Assembly (NCBI RefSeq): GCF_000783395.1
Contig: NZ_JSFK01000036.1
Coordinates: forward strand, 1-43,416
Source of the DNA: Pseudomonas chlororaphis
Lineage (GTDB): Bacteria > Pseudomonadota > Gammaproteobacteria > Pseudomonadales > Pseudomonadaceae
Length of the DNA: 43,416 nucleotides
Reading direction: 5' to 3'
A program made the position numbers and the translations under genes. Positions 15,297 through 24,418 of the stretch are shown one piece after another. Position 1 is the first letter of the stretch; every line of letters starts with the position of its first letter. The notes beneath the pieces were generated by a model. It worked only from the letters and a program-made list of their open reading frames with translations. It made no database searches and had not been told where the DNA came from.

Positions 15297-15824
15297 ATCG
15301 TCAACGATCAGGCATTCAGAGCAGAACTCGGACAGCATCTGGCGCGACTGTGGCGCTACGGTTTGCTGCTGTCGCGCAATCGGCATTTAGCCGAGGATCT
15401 GGTGCAGGCCACGTGTGTGCGAGCGCTGGAACGCGCCAATCAGTACATCGCCGGCACGCGTATGGATCGCTGGTTGCTGAGCATTCTGCATTCGATCTGG
15501 CTCAACGAAGTGCGCGCTCGGCGCGTGCGTCAGGGCGCCGGTCAGGTGGATGCCGATGGCCAACTGGCGTTCGATGGCGAATACGCCGCGCAGACGCATG
15601 TGATGGCCGCGCAAGTGATTCGCCGCGTCGACGCCCTGCCCGAAACCCAACGCGAAACGGTCTACCTCGCCTACGTCGAAGGATTGTCCTATCGCGAAGT
15701 CGCCGAAATCCTGCAAGTGCCGATCGGCACGGTCATGAGTCGTCTGGCCACCGCCCGCCTCAAACTCGCCGAATACCCACCGCTGCAGGCAGTGCCGAAA
15801 CCTACCGAAGGAGACCGATCATGA
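15297..15824 (+). CDS. ECF-type RNA polymerase sigma factor with no standard start codon
   Basis: About 175 residues. Region 2 reads LSRNRHLAEDLVQATCVRAL and region 4 reads LPETQRETVYLAYVEGLSYR, followed by the helix EVAEILQVPIGTVMSRLATA. The family frame is open back to the TGA of the TPR gene (same frame). The region-2 sequence already begins before the first TTG (15363), from about codon GTC 15300 (VNDQAFRAELGQHLARLWRY). No ATG, GTG or TTG exists between 15276 and 15363. AAGGG (15284-15288) is ideally placed 8 bases before ATC 15297. Possibilities: a rare ATC start (coordinate used here), a mutated GTG (now GTC, 15300), or a truncated protein from TTG 15363. The ATGA overlap with the anti-sigma gene is typical. 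Confidence 0.8.
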   Translation: MVNDQAFRAELGQHLARLWRYGLLLSRNRHLAEDLVQATCVRALERANQYIAGTRMDRWLLSILHSIWLNEVRARRVRQGAGQVDADGQLAFDGEYAAQTHVMAAQVIRRVDALPETQRETVYLAYVEGLSYREVAEILQVPIGTVMSRLATARLKLAEYPPLQAVPKPTEGDRS

Positions 15825-16585
15825 ACGCACCTTCGGATGAGCAACTGGTCGCCTACCTGGATGGCGAACTCGACGGCGACGATCGCCATCAACTCGACCA
15901 TGCCATTGCCGAAGACTCGCTGCTCAGCCTGCGCGTGCAATGGCTCAGCCGCAGCAATCTGCCGTACAGGAAAGCCTATGACGAACTGGCGCAACAGGCA
16001 CCGCTGGATCGTCTGCAAGCGCGGCTGGATGCAATTCCTTCGCCGCAGCGTCCGGGCTTCAACCGACGCTGGTTTATCGGTGGCGCCGCCGCAGCGCTAG
16101 TGGCCGGTGGCGTATTGGCCGACCGCTTGTTCCTCGGCTGGCATGCCGCGCAATCGAACAACTGGCGCGCATTGGTCGGCGATTACATGGCGCTGTACGT
16201 GCCGCAAACGCTTGATCATCTGCCCACCGACGAAGCTTCCCAACGCGCGCAATTGCGCACGGTCGATGCACGCCTTGGCCTGAACCTTTCACCTGCGACG
16301 TTGAAGCTGCCGGGTGCCGAATTCAAACGGGCACAGATGCTTGAGTACGACGGCGTGCCGATTGCGCAAATCGTGTATCTGGATTTGAAACATGGGCCGT
16401 TGGCGCTGTGCGTGACACGCTCGAACAGCGGCAGTCAGCCGCTGGCCCATGAGCGTCGGCATGCGATGAATGTAGTGTATTGGACTGAACGTGAGCATGC
16501 GTGGATGCTGATCGGCCGTAACCCCGCAAGCGACCTGGAAAAATTAGGCGAACTGTTAGCGAGTGGCGACGTTTCCGCAAAGTGA
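15821..16585 (+). CDS. Anti-sigma factor, membrane-anchored
   Basis: A 254-residue protein whose ATG overlaps the sigma stop (ATGA), so the two are translationally coupled. The N-terminus (MNAPSDEQLVAYLDGELDGD) is the typical cytoplasmic sigma-binding start of FecR/RskA-like anti-sigma factors. A single membrane helix follows (about residues 84-104, FIGGAAAALVAGGVLADRLF), then a periplasmic domain of about 150 residues. It should hold the sigma factor inactive until a periplasmic signal arrives; the signal is unknown. CGAAGGAG (15806-15813) is the ribosome site. Confidence 0.85.
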   Translation: MNAPSDEQLVAYLDGELDGDDRHQLDHAIAEDSLLSLRVQWLSRSNLPYRKAYDELAQQAPLDRLQARLDAIPSPQRPGFNRRWFIGGAAAALVAGGVLADRLFLGWHAAQSNNWRALVGDYMALYVPQTLDHLPTDEASQRAQLRTVDARLGLNLSPATLKLPGAEFKRAQMLEYDGVPIAQIVYLDLKHGPLALCVTRSNSGSQPLAHERRHAMNVVYWTEREHAWMLIGRNPASDLEKLGELLASGDVSAK

Positions 16586-16592
16586 AATGAGC

Positions 16593-16630
16593 ATTTTAAA
16601 GTGCTGCCTGATTTGGAGTCAGGCTGCACT
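16593..16630 (-). terminator. Likely terminator for the small gene at 16663
   Basis: AGTGCTGCCTGA (16600-16611) and TCAGGCTGCACT (16619-16630) form a 12-bp stem with one mismatch. On the minus strand it is followed by TTAAAATG, a modest T-rich tail. Confidence 0.5.
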
Positions 16631-16662
16631 CGTTCCGCAGTGCGTATTCAAAGCTATTCTGG

Positions 16663-16869
16663 TTACTCATCCCCGATTCTGTCGCCAACAGAATATTCGC
16701 CAATAGCGGCCGAAAACTCTGTTGTCCCGCCTCCTTCATCCAGCTTCACAACGACCTGCACATTATCAGTCCCACCCAACATAATTTTATAAATACCCGT
16801 GACCGTTCCTTTGATAAGCTTTATAGCTGGATAGGGATCAATCTCGATTTTAGTTTCATTTTCACTCAT
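16663..16869 (-). CDS. Small protein of unknown function behind a LuxR-type box
   Basis: A 68-residue acidic soluble protein starting MSENETKIEIDPYPAIKLIK, with a beta-rich core (GTVTGIYKIMLGGTDNVQVV) and no signal peptide. The start at 16869 is set by GAGGA 7 bases upstream; the open frame beyond it has no ribosome site and reads into the promoter. A LuxR-type box lies 91 bases upstream, and a TTAAAT -10-like sequence sits at the right distance. The gene is AT-richer than its neighbours and sits alone between the anti-sigma gene and the sensor kinase, as if inserted. Not recognised. Confidence 0.65.
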   Translation of the reverse strand: MSENETKIEIDPYPAIKLIKGTVTGIYKIMLGGTDNVQVVVKLDEGGGTTEFSAAIGEYSVGDRIGDE

Positions 16870-16960
16870 TCTCTTGTCCTCACAAGTTATTGAATTAATC
16901 GACGCAGTCACAAAGGCAGTGCATCGATGCATCATTTAATTGAGACGACAAGTGAAATGA

Positions 16961-16980
16961 TACTGTCAAACCTGACAGGT
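16961..16980 (-). promoter_or_regulatory. LuxR-type box (site b)
   Basis: In gene orientation ACCTGTCAGGTTTGACAGTA, with perfect CTGTCA/TGACAG arms. An AT-rich -10 (TTAAAT, 16939-16934) lies about 34 bases from its centre, as expected when a LuxR box replaces the -35. The gene start is 91 bases downstream. Confidence 0.65.
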
Positions 16981-17010
16981 AAAGAACGAAATCGCTACCA
17001 CTGATCGGAA

Positions 17011-18312
17011 TCACGCCAGAGTGGGTAACCACAGCCTGAACCGCGCTCCACCCAACGGCGACCCTTCAACAGTCAACGTCCCACCCTGCGCTTCCAGCGC
17101 GCGACGGCTGATCGCCAGACCAAGACCAAACCCACCCGTAGCCCGATCACGACTGCGATCCAGTCGATAGAACGGCTCGAATATCCGCTCGCGCTCATCA
17201 TCGGGAATGCCGATGCCGTCATCATCGACCCAGATCTCACAACCTGCGGCATTGACCTGCACGCCAATCTGAATGCGTTTCTCGCAATAGCGCATCGCGT
17301 TGCGCAGCAGATTCTGGATCGCCCGCGCGGTCAGGCGTGGGTCGAGGGAGAAGCGTTCGAGCTGACCGTGCAGCAAGACGTCAATGACGATCTCCGGCGA
17401 TTCCAGCTCTTCATCGACACTGCCCAGAATGCTGTCGATGAACTCATCCAGCGACACTTCGACCTGCTCCGGCAATTGCGCCGGATTCTGCAAACGACTG
17501 TAAGAAAGCAACTCCAGCACCAGCTCATCCAGCTCGCGAATGTGCGCGACCAGACCCAACAAACGTTCGCGGCTGGCGCTCGGCAAGTCATCTGACAGGG
17601 CCAGGGCCAGGCCGAAATCCAGACGCGTCAGCGGCGTACGTAGCTCATGGGATACGGCGTTGAGCAGATCACGTTGCTGATTGAGCAGGTTCTCGATATC
17701 GCCGGCCATGGTGTCGAAGACATTGGCGAGGCTGCCGATATTGGAGCTTGGAGCGATTTCCGTGCGCTCGCTCAAATGGCCCTTGCCGAAGCGTTCGGCA
17801 GTGCCTTTGAGCCGTTCCAGATCACGCCAGTGCGGGCGCAGCCACATCAGCAGGCAGGCGAGCAGCGTCGCGCCAACCAACACGTTGATGCTCCAGTACA
17901 ACAGATTGACGTCCATCGGGTCCGGCGGCACGACCATTTGCACGGCCGAGATGTCGTCCAGCGGCGTCACCGCCAGCGTGCGCCAGCCCCAATCGCCGAT
18001 GCGCACAACGTTTTCACCCCGCCGCAGGCGTTCCTGCTCGATAGCGGTGAACTCGGCATCGTCGATCCGCGCCAGGACGATGTGCAGCGGTTGGAAGTCC
18101 TTGTCCATCGACGCCGCCAGCGCTGGCCACTGCTCTTGCGGCACTGCATGAAACTGGCGGGTGATCAGCGATTGCAGGCCGCGCGAATAGTCGAGGTTGT
18201 AGGTGACGAAGCGATCCCGGAACGCCATGACCACCAGATCCGGCACCAGATAGATCGCCGCGCTGTACGAGACGATCGTCACCAGATACAGGCGAAACAG
18301 GATGCGAAACAT
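17011..18312 (-). CDS. Sensor histidine kinase (RstB-like)
   Basis: A 433-residue inner-membrane kinase. Two membrane helices (about 5-29 and 139-158) flank a periplasmic sensor domain of about 110 residues, then come a HAMP linker (about 158-210), the H-box AVSHELRTPLTRLDFG with phospho-acceptor H222, the N-box LLRNAMRY, and G boxes DDDGIGIP and GGFGLGLAIS. The ATG is at 18312. The response regulator gene ends 4 bases upstream, so the two form one operon transcribed away from the efflux genes. The overall layout resembles RstB. The pump next door suggests, but does not prove, control of efflux. Confidence 0.92.
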   Translation of the reverse strand: MFRILFRLYLVTIVSYSAAIYLVPDLVVMAFRDRFVTYNLDYSRGLQSLITRQFHAVPQEQWPALAASMDKDFQPLHIVLARIDDAEFTAIEQERLRRGENVVRIGDWGWRTLAVTPLDDISAVQMVVPPDPMDVNLLYWSINVLVGATLLACLLMWLRPHWRDLERLKGTAERFGKGHLSERTEIAPSSNIGSLANVFDTMAGDIENLLNQQRDLLNAVSHELRTPLTRLDFGLALALSDDLPSASRERLLGLVAHIRELDELVLELLSYSRLQNPAQLPEQVEVSLDEFIDSILGSVDEELESPEIVIDVLLHGQLERFSLDPRLTARAIQNLLRNAMRYCEKRIQIGVQVNAAGCEIWVDDDGIGIPDDERERIFEPFYRLDRSRDRATGGFGLGLAISRRALEAQGGTLTVEGSPLGGARFRLWLPTLA

Positions 18313-18316
18313 CAGT

Positions 18317-19018
18317 TCAGCATTCCCACTCGGAGCGGCTGAACAGATAGCCCTTGCCCCACACAGTCTTGATCTTGCGCGCCTCGCCGGCGTGGTCGTC
18401 GAACTTGCGGCGCAGCTTGGAAATCGCCACGTCCACCGAGCGGTCGGTGCCGTTGAATTCGATACCGCGCAGACGTTGCAGGATCTGGTCGCGGCTCAAT
18501 ACTTCGCCGGCGTGTCGCGCCAGCACCACGAGCAAATTGTATTCGCCGCTGGACAGCTCGACCGGTTGATCGCGCCAAGTGACGGTGCGCTCGGACAGGT
18601 CGATGCACAGATTACCCATGAGGATGCGGTCATTGGCGGTCAACGGTTCGCCGAGGCTGCTGCGGCGCAACAAGGTGCGCACCCGCGCCAGCAACACGCG
18701 CGGTTCACACGGTTTGGTGACGTAATCGTCGGCGCCCATTTCCAGGCCCAGCACTTGATCGTGGCTGTCATCACGGGCGGTGAGCATCAGGATCGGCAGT
18801 GTCGCCGAATCGGCGCGCAACAAGCGGCAGACTTGCAGGCCGTCGAGGCCGGGCAGCATCAGGTCGAGAATCACCAGATCCGGCGGATTGACCCGCGCCC
18901 GTTCACGCACGTGGTCACCACGGCCGATCACGCTGACGGAATAACCGTTGCGCTCCAGGTAGCTGGAAATCAGTTCGGCGAGGGCGGTGTCGTCTTCGAC
19001 CAGGAGGATGTTGGGCAT
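18317..19018 (-). CDS. Response regulator, OmpR/PhoB class (RstA-like)
   Basis: A 233-residue regulator starting MPNILLVEDDTALAELISSY. The receiver has the acidic pair ED(8-10), phospho-acceptor D52 in LVILDLMLPGLDG, the Thr in MLTARDD and the Lys in DDYVTKPCEP. The C-terminal winged helix has RTVTWRDQPVELSSGEYNLL and VAISKLRRKFDD. ATG 19018 is used because it begins the receiver domain; the upstream open frame runs through a REPIN repeat. It is paired with the kinase at 17011 and is divergent from the RND pump operon, which it may regulate. Confidence 0.92.
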   Translation of the reverse strand: MPNILLVEDDTALAELISSYLERNGYSVSVIGRGDHVRERARVNPPDLVILDLMLPGLDGLQVCRLLRADSATLPILMLTARDDSHDQVLGLEMGADDYVTKPCEPRVLLARVRTLLRRSSLGEPLTANDRILMGNLCIDLSERTVTWRDQPVELSSGEYNLLVVLARHAGEVLSRDQILQRLRGIEFNGTDRSVDVAISKLRRKFDDHAGEARKIKTVWGKGYLFSRSEWEC

Positions 19019-19057
19019 GGGTGATCCAGAAAGTGCTGTGGCGACTGATAAGGCCCA

Positions 19058-19122
19058 TTCGCGAGCAGGCTCGCTCCCACACTGGAAATGCGATTCCTTG
19101 TGGGAGCGAGCCTGCTCGCGAA
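19058..19122. repeat. REPIN: inverted pair of GGGAGCGAGCCTGCTCGCGA elements
   Basis: Two REP sequences face each other with a 17-base spacer. They lie in the 265-base divergent intergenic region between the response regulator and the efflux operon. The same REP occurs singly at 13783-13806. The remaining part of this region (19123-19283) must hold the pump promoter; no clear boxes are seen. Confidence 0.9.
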
Positions 19123-19283
19123 AGCTATCTATCTGTCGCAATAAATTTCAAGACCTGAAGGATATACGCCCTCGCCCATCCCTGAGCAAAACCCTTACAC
19201 AATTTCACACAGCGCCTACAAAGCTTCACCGCTAATCTCGACGTCTGCCCGTAGGATGCGGGCATCAATATTGGGGGTTGTAC

Positions 19284-20441
19284 ATGTCGAACAAACTGCT
19301 GGCCGGGCTCGGCCTGATCGCGATGGCGCTGACGCTGAGCGCCTGTGATTCGTCCTCGAAGGCAGAGGATCAGACGCCACCGGCCACGGTGCGCATCGAG
19401 ACGATCGAAGCGCATCCCCTGACGATCAGCAGCGAACTCAGCGGCCGCATCGCCGCGCCACGGATTGCCGAAGTACGCGCACGGGTAGCCGGCGTGGTCT
19501 TGCAGCGCACCTTCCGCGAAGGCAGCGACGTGAAAAAGGGCGACGTGCTGTTCCGCATCGATCCTGCGCCGTTCAAGGCTGACCTCGACAGCGCCGAAGC
19601 CGCGTTGCGCAAGGCAGAAGCCAACGCCTTTCAAGCGAAACTGCAAGAGCAGCGCTACGCCCAATTGATCGACGACAAAGCCATCAGCGGTCAGGATTAT
19701 GACAACGCCCGCGCCAATGCTCGGCAAACCGCCGCTGACGTTGCAGCCAACAAGGCGGCCGTCGAACGGGCGAAACTGAATCTGGGTTATGCCACCGTCA
19801 CCGCACCAATTTCCGGTCGCGTCGGCCGTGCGCTGGTCACCGAAGGCGCACTGGTCGGGCAAAACGAAACTACGCCGCTGGCACTGATTCAACAGCTAAA
19901 TCCGATTCACGCCGACCTCACTCAGTCGACCCGTGAACTCAATGAATTGCGCCGCGCGTTCCGCTCCGGGCAGTTGCAGGAAGTCGGTCAGGATCAGGTC
20001 AAAGCCACGCTGATTCAGGATGACGGCAGCCTGTATCCGCTGCCGGGCAAGCTGCTGTTCAGCGACATCACCGTCGACCCGGGCACCGGCCAGATCATCC
20101 TGCGCAGCGAATTCCCGAACCCGGATCTCGACTTGCTGCCAGGCAGTTTCATCCGCGTGCGTCTGGAGCAGGCCACCATCCAGAACGGCATCACCGTGCC
20201 GCAACGCGCCGTGCAGCGCGACAGCGCCGGTATTGCCCAAGTGCTGACCGTCGACGAACAGATGCGCGTCGCCGAGCAACCGGTGCAACTGGGCGCGGTG
20301 CAGAACAATCGCTGGATCGTCACCGGCGGCCTCAAGCCCGGCGACCGCATCGTCATCGAAGGCCTGCAACACGCCCGTCCCGGCGAAACCGTGCAGATCG
20401 ACGACACCCCTCTTCCACTTGCCCAGACCTCTGGTCAGTAA
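19284..20441 (+). CDS. RND efflux periplasmic adaptor (membrane fusion protein), lipoprotein
   Basis: A 385-residue MexA/AcrA-type adaptor. The signal peptide ends in a lipobox, LTLSAC with C21; the next residue is Asp, the inner-membrane retention signal expected for an adaptor. Domains in order: the biotinyl-lipoyl half motif (IAEVRARVAGVVLQRTFREG), an alpha-helical hairpin (about 90-165), the second lipoyl half (LGYATVTAPISGRVGRALVT), beta-barrel and membrane-proximal domain. ATG 19284 has GGGGG 7 bases upstream; the TTG at 19278 is rejected because it would use that site too closely. The pump gene follows 15 bases on. No outer-membrane factor gene is present, so it probably shares an OprM/OprN-type channel encoded elsewhere. 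Confidence 0.93.
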   Translation: MSNKLLAGLGLIAMALTLSACDSSSKAEDQTPPATVRIETIEAHPLTISSELSGRIAAPRIAEVRARVAGVVLQRTFREGSDVKKGDVLFRIDPAPFKADLDSAEAALRKAEANAFQAKLQEQRYAQLIDDKAISGQDYDNARANARQTAADVAANKAAVERAKLNLGYATVTAPISGRVGRALVTEGALVGQNETTPLALIQQLNPIHADLTQSTRELNELRRAFRSGQLQEVGQDQVKATLIQDDGSLYPLPGKLLFSDITVDPGTGQIILRSEFPNPDLDLLPGSFIRVRLEQATIQNGITVPQRAVQRDSAGIAQVLTVDEQMRVAEQPVQLGAVQNNRWIVTGGLKPGDRIVIEGLQHARPGETVQIDDTPLPLAQTSGQ

Positions 20442-20456
20442 GCAGGACGCTTTTCT

Positions 20457-23400
20457 ATGCCGCAGTTCTTTATCGATCGCCCGGTGTTTGCCTGGGTCGT
20501 CGCGCTGTTCATCCTGTTGGCCGGTGCGCTGGCCATCCCGCAGTTGCCGGTGGCGCAATACCCCGACGTCGCCCCGCCGCAGATCGAAATCTACGCTGTG
20601 TACCCGGGCGCCTCGGCGCAGACCGTCGATGAAAGCGTGGTCAGCCTGATCGAGGAAGAGCTTAACGGCGCCGATCACTTGCTGTACTTCGAATCGCAAA
20701 GCAGCCTTGGCAGCGCCACGATCAAAGCCACGTTCCAGCCGGGCACCAACCCGGAGCTGGCGCAGGTCGATGTGCAAAACCGCCTCAAGGTGGTCGAGTC
20801 GCGCCTGCCGCAAGCAGTCAATCAGCAAGGTTTGCAGGTCGAAAAGGTTTCGTCCGGTTTTCTCTTGCTGATCACCCTGACGTCCAGCGACGGCAAGCTC
20901 GATGACGTGGCGCTCAGTGATTATCTGGCGCGCAACGTGATGAACGAGATCAAGCGTCTGGAGGGCGTCGGCAAGGCGCAGTTGTATGGCGCCGAACGGG
21001 CCATGCGCATCTGGATCGATCCGCAGAAGCTGATCGCGTTCAACCTGACACCGGCTGACGTCAATGAAGCTATCGTGGCGCAGAACGCCCAGGTGTCCGC
21101 CGGCAGCATCGGCGACCTGCCCAATCCGTCCAGCCAGGAAATTACTGCGACCATTCTGGTGAAAGGTCAGTTGTCGACACCGCAAGAGTTCGCCGACATC
21201 GTGCTCAAGGCCAATCGCGACGGTTCAACCGTGCGCATCGGCGATGTCGCACGCGTGGAAATCGGCAGTCAGGAATACCAGTTCGGCACGCGCCTCAACG
21301 GCAAGCCGTCGACCGCCGTCGGCGTACAGTTGTCGCCCGGCGCCAACGCACTGAACACTGCGACGCTGGTGCGGGCGAAGATGGATGAGCTGTCGCGCTA
21401 CTTCCCGGCGGGCGTGGAATACAAGATTCCGTACGACACTTCGCCGTTCGTCAAAGTCTCGATCACCAAAGTGATTTACACCTTGGGCGAAGCGATGCTG
21501 CTGGTGTTTGCGGTGATGTTCCTGTTTCTGCAGAACGTGCGTTACACGCTGATCCCGACGCTGGTTGTGCCGGTGGCGCTGATGGGCACGTTCGCAACCA
21601 TGCTCGCGCTGGGCTTCTCGATCAACGTGCTGACCATGTTCGGCATGGTCCTGGCCATCGGCATTCTGGTCGACGACGCCATTGTTGTGGTGGAGAACGT
21701 CGAACGGATCATGGCTACCGAGGGCCTGTCGCCCAAGGAAGCCACGCGCAAGGCGATGACGCAGATCACCGGCGCAATCATCGGCATCACGCTGGTGCTG
21801 GTCGCGGTGTTCATTCCGATGGCGTTCATGCAAGGCTCGGTCGGGGTGATTTACCAGCAGTTCTCGCTGTCGATGGCGACGTCGATTCTGTTCTCGGCGT
21901 TCCTCGCCCTGACCCTGACGCCGGCACTGTGCGCGACACTGCTCAAGCCGATTGCCCAGGGTGAGCATCACGAGAAGTCCGGGTTCTTCGGCTGGTTCAA
22001 CCGCCGCTTCGAGCGCCTGACCGATCGTTATCAGGGCTGGGTCGGCTATGCGTTGAAACGCAGCGGCCGTTACCTGCTGATCTACGTTGTGCTGCTGGTG
22101 GGGTTGGGGTTGTGCTTCGCGCGCCTGCCTTCCTCTTTCCTGCCAGTGGAAGATCAGGGTTACACCATCACTGACATTCAACTGCCGCCCGGTGCCACCA
22201 AGAATCGAACGGTGGCCGTGGCTGAACAGCTCGAAGCGCATAACGCCGGCGAGCCTGGAATCAGTGACACGGTGGTGATCCTCGGCTTCAGCTTCTCCGG
22301 TAGCGGCCAGAACGCAGCGTTAGCGTTTTCGACGCTGAAAGACTGGTCGCAGCGCAGCAGTGATGACTCCGCCAGCTCGATTGCCGATCGCGCCAATATT
22401 GCATTGAGCGAGATCAAGGACGCCATGGCGTTCTCGGTCCTGCCACCACCCGTGGATGGCCTCGGCACGTCGAGCGGTTTCGAGTTCCGCTTGCAGGATC
22501 GCGGTGGTCTTGGCCATGCGACTTTGATGCAGGCGCGCACCGAACTGCTCGCTGCAGCCGAAAAGAGCAAGGTGCTGATGAATGTGCGCGAAAGCGCGCT
22601 GGCCGAAGCGCCGCAAGTGCAATTGGTGGTCGACCGCAAGCAGGCGAATGCCTTGGGCGTATCGTTTGCCGACATCGGTAACGTGCTGTCCACCGCTGTG
22701 GGCTCCAGCTATATCAACGACTTTCCCAATCAGGGGCGCATGCAGCGCGTGGTCGTGCAAGCCGAAGGTGATCAACGCAGCCAAGTGGCCGATCTGCTGA
22801 AAATGCATGTACGCAACAACACCGGGCACATGGTGCCGCTGTCGGCGTTCGTGCAGGCCAACTGGATTCAGGGCCCGGCGCAGTTGACCCGTTACAACGG
22901 CTATCCGGCGATTGCGATTTCCGGTGAACCTTCTCCGGGGCACAGTACCGGTGAAGCCATGGCGGAAATTGAGCGTCTGGTGGCGCAGGGGCCGAAAGGC
23001 CTTGGCCAGGAATGGACCGGGCTATCGTTGCAGGAACGTTTGTCCGGCAACCAGGCGCCGATCCTGCTCGGTCTGTCGTTGCTGGTGGTGTTCCTGTGTC
23101 TGGCGGCGCTGTACGAGAGCTGGTCGATTCCGACCTCGGTGTTGCTGGTGGTGCCGCTGGGCGTGCTCGGCGCGGTGCTGGCGGTGACGTTGCGCGGCAT
23201 GCCCAACGATGTGTTCTTCAAGGTTGGTCTTATTACCATCATCGGTCTGTCGGCGAAGAACGCGATCCTCATCATCGAGTTCGCCAAGAGCCTGTATGAC
23301 GAAGGTCACGACCTGATCGATGCGACGTTGCAGGCCGCCCGCCTGCGTCTGCGGCCGATCGTGATGACCTCGCTGGCGTTCATTCTCGGTGTGGTGCCAC

Positions 23401-23555
23401 TGGCCATCGCCACGGGTGCCAGCTCGGCGAGCCAGCAAGCGATCGGCACCGGAGTGATCGGCGGGATGATCACCGCGACGCTGGCGGTGATCTTCGTGCC
23501 TGTCTTTTTCGTCGTCGTCATCAAACTCGTACAACGATTTACCAAACCCCACTGA
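20457..23555 (+). CDS. RND multidrug efflux inner-membrane transporter (HAE1 family)
   Basis: A 1032-residue proton-driven pump of the MexB/MexF type, the usual length. The start FFIDRPVFAWVVALFILLAG is the family's first membrane helix. The proton-relay pair D406-D407 in GILVDDAIVVVENVERI and the partner lysine in GLSAKNAILIIEFAKS are present, as are the two large periplasmic loops. With the adaptor at 19284 it forms a two-gene operon without an outer-membrane channel, like MexJK or MexVW in P. aeruginosa. Substrates cannot be read from sequence, so no symbol is given. AGGA lies about 9 bases before the ATG. Confidence 0.95.
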   Translation: MPQFFIDRPVFAWVVALFILLAGALAIPQLPVAQYPDVAPPQIEIYAVYPGASAQTVDESVVSLIEEELNGADHLLYFESQSSLGSATIKATFQPGTNPELAQVDVQNRLKVVESRLPQAVNQQGLQVEKVSSGFLLLITLTSSDGKLDDVALSDYLARNVMNEIKRLEGVGKAQLYGAERAMRIWIDPQKLIAFNLTPADVNEAIVAQNAQVSAGSIGDLPNPSSQEITATILVKGQLSTPQEFADIVLKANRDGSTVRIGDVARVEIGSQEYQFGTRLNGKPSTAVGVQLSPGANALNTATLVRAKMDELSRYFPAGVEYKIPYDTSPFVKVSITKVIYTLGEAMLLVFAVMFLFLQNVRYTLIPTLVVPVALMGTFATMLALGFSINVLTMFGMVLAIGILVDDAIVVVENVERIMATEGLSPKEATRKAMTQITGAIIGITLVLVAVFIPMAFMQGSVGVIYQQFSLSMATSILFSAFLALTLTPALCATLLKPIAQGEHHEKSGFFGWFNRRFERLTDRYQGWVGYALKRSGRYLLIYVVLLVGLGLCFARLPSSFLPVEDQGYTITDIQLPPGATKNRTVAVAEQLEAHNAGEPGISDTVVILGFSFSGSGQNAALAFSTLKDWSQRSSDDSASSIADRANIALSEIKDAMAFSVLPPPVDGLGTSSGFEFRLQDRGGLGHATLMQARTELLAAAEKSKVLMNVRESALAEAPQVQLVVDRKQANALGVSFADIGNVLSTAVGSSYINDFPNQGRMQRVVVQAEGDQRSQVADLLKMHVRNNTGHMVPLSAFVQANWIQGPAQLTRYNGYPAIAISGEPSPGHSTGEAMAEIERLVAQGPKGLGQEWTGLSLQERLSGNQAPILLGLSLLVVFLCLAALYESWSIPTSVLLVVPLGVLGAVLAVTLRGMPNDVFFKVGLITIIGLSAKNAILIIEFAKSLYDEGHDLIDATLQAARLRLRPIVMTSLAFILGVVPLAIATGASSASQQAIGTGVIGGMITATLAVIFVPVFFVVVIKLVQRFTKPH

Positions 23556-23562
23556 TCCAAAA

Positions 23563-23642
23563 TGTAGGAGCTGCCGAAGGCTGCGATCTTTTGACTTTGC
23601 TTTCAGAAGATCAAAAGATCGCAGCCTGCGGCAGCTCCTACA
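23563..23642. repeat. Inverted repeat of the TGTAGGAGCTGCCGAAGGCT family
   Basis: TGTAGGAGCTGCC...GGCTGCGATCTTTTGA faces its inverted copy ending GGCAGCTCCTACA, a common fluorescens-group intergenic element. It follows the pump stop by 7 bases and could act as a 3' hairpin. A related, more divergent copy is at 39182-39260. Confidence 0.88.
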
Positions 23643-23696
23643 AAAGCAGGGTTGCGTACGCTATGGTGCAGAGACAGTTCACCAACGTGAGTCCCC

Positions 23697-24338
23697 ATGC
23701 GCTTCCTCGCCCGCACCCACCCTCGCCTGTCTGCCGCCGCCCTCCTCGGCCTCGCCAGCGGTTTGCTGGTCCCCGCCGATTCCATCGTCAGCAAAATCCT
23801 CATTGGCTGGAACGCCGGCGTCTGGACCTACCTGATCCTGATGTTCTGGCTGGCCGTGCGTGCCAAGGCCCCGGACGTCAAGCGCATCGCTGAAGTCGAA
23901 GACGAAAACGCCGGGCTGGTGTTGTTTGTGGTGTGCATCGCCGCGCTGGCCAGTCTGGCGACCATTACCTTCGAACTGGCGGGCAGCAAAGATCTGGAAA
24001 CCACGCGCAAACTCATGCATTACGGTTTCACCGCGCTGACAGTGATCGGTTCGTGGCTGCTGATCGGGGTGATTTTCTGCGTGCACTACGCGAGGTTGTA
24101 TTACACCTGGGATGGCAAGGAGCCGGCACTGCGATTCTCCGAAGGACTGACCACGCCTAACTATTGGGACTTTCTGTACTTCTCGTTCACCATCGGGGTG
24201 GCAGTTCAGACGTCGGATGTGGGTGTTGCTACGCGGGATATTCGAAAGATTGTGCTGGCGCAATCGTTGATCGGGTTTGTGTTCAATACAGCGATTTTGG
24301 GATTTTCTATCAATATCGCGGCGAGCCTTTTTGGTTGA
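23697..24338 (+). CDS. DUF1345 family membrane protein
   Basis: A 213-residue protein with about five membrane segments. It has the DUF1345 features: GWNAGVWTYLILMFWLAV, a central HYGFTALTVIGSWLLIGVIF, then YYTWDG, PNYWDFLYFSFTIGVAVQTS (DUF1345 hallmark) and a last helix AILGFSINIAAS. Function is unknown. It follows the pump by about 140 bases with a hairpin repeat between, so it is probably a separate transcript. The last chromosomal-type gene before the AT-rich island. Confidence 0.88.
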   Translation: MRFLARTHPRLSAAALLGLASGLLVPADSIVSKILIGWNAGVWTYLILMFWLAVRAKAPDVKRIAEVEDENAGLVLFVVCIAALASLATITFELAGSKDLETTRKLMHYGFTALTVIGSWLLIGVIFCVHYARLYYTWDGKEPALRFSEGLTTPNYWDFLYFSFTIGVAVQTSDVGVATRDIRKIVLAQSLIGFVFNTAILGFSINIAASLFG

Positions 24339-24418
24339 ACAGGCAAATATTGTCCCTTCATTATTAAAGAATTTGAAGTACATGCACATCTTTGATGCAA
24401 AATAAATCCGCTACCACA

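Noticed and set aside
19896..21185. Long minus-strand open frame across the RND adaptor and pump genes
   Set aside because: It is antisense to two clearly coding genes; long antisense frames are common in GC-rich DNA. Its sequence is His/Arg/Gln-rich without family motifs.
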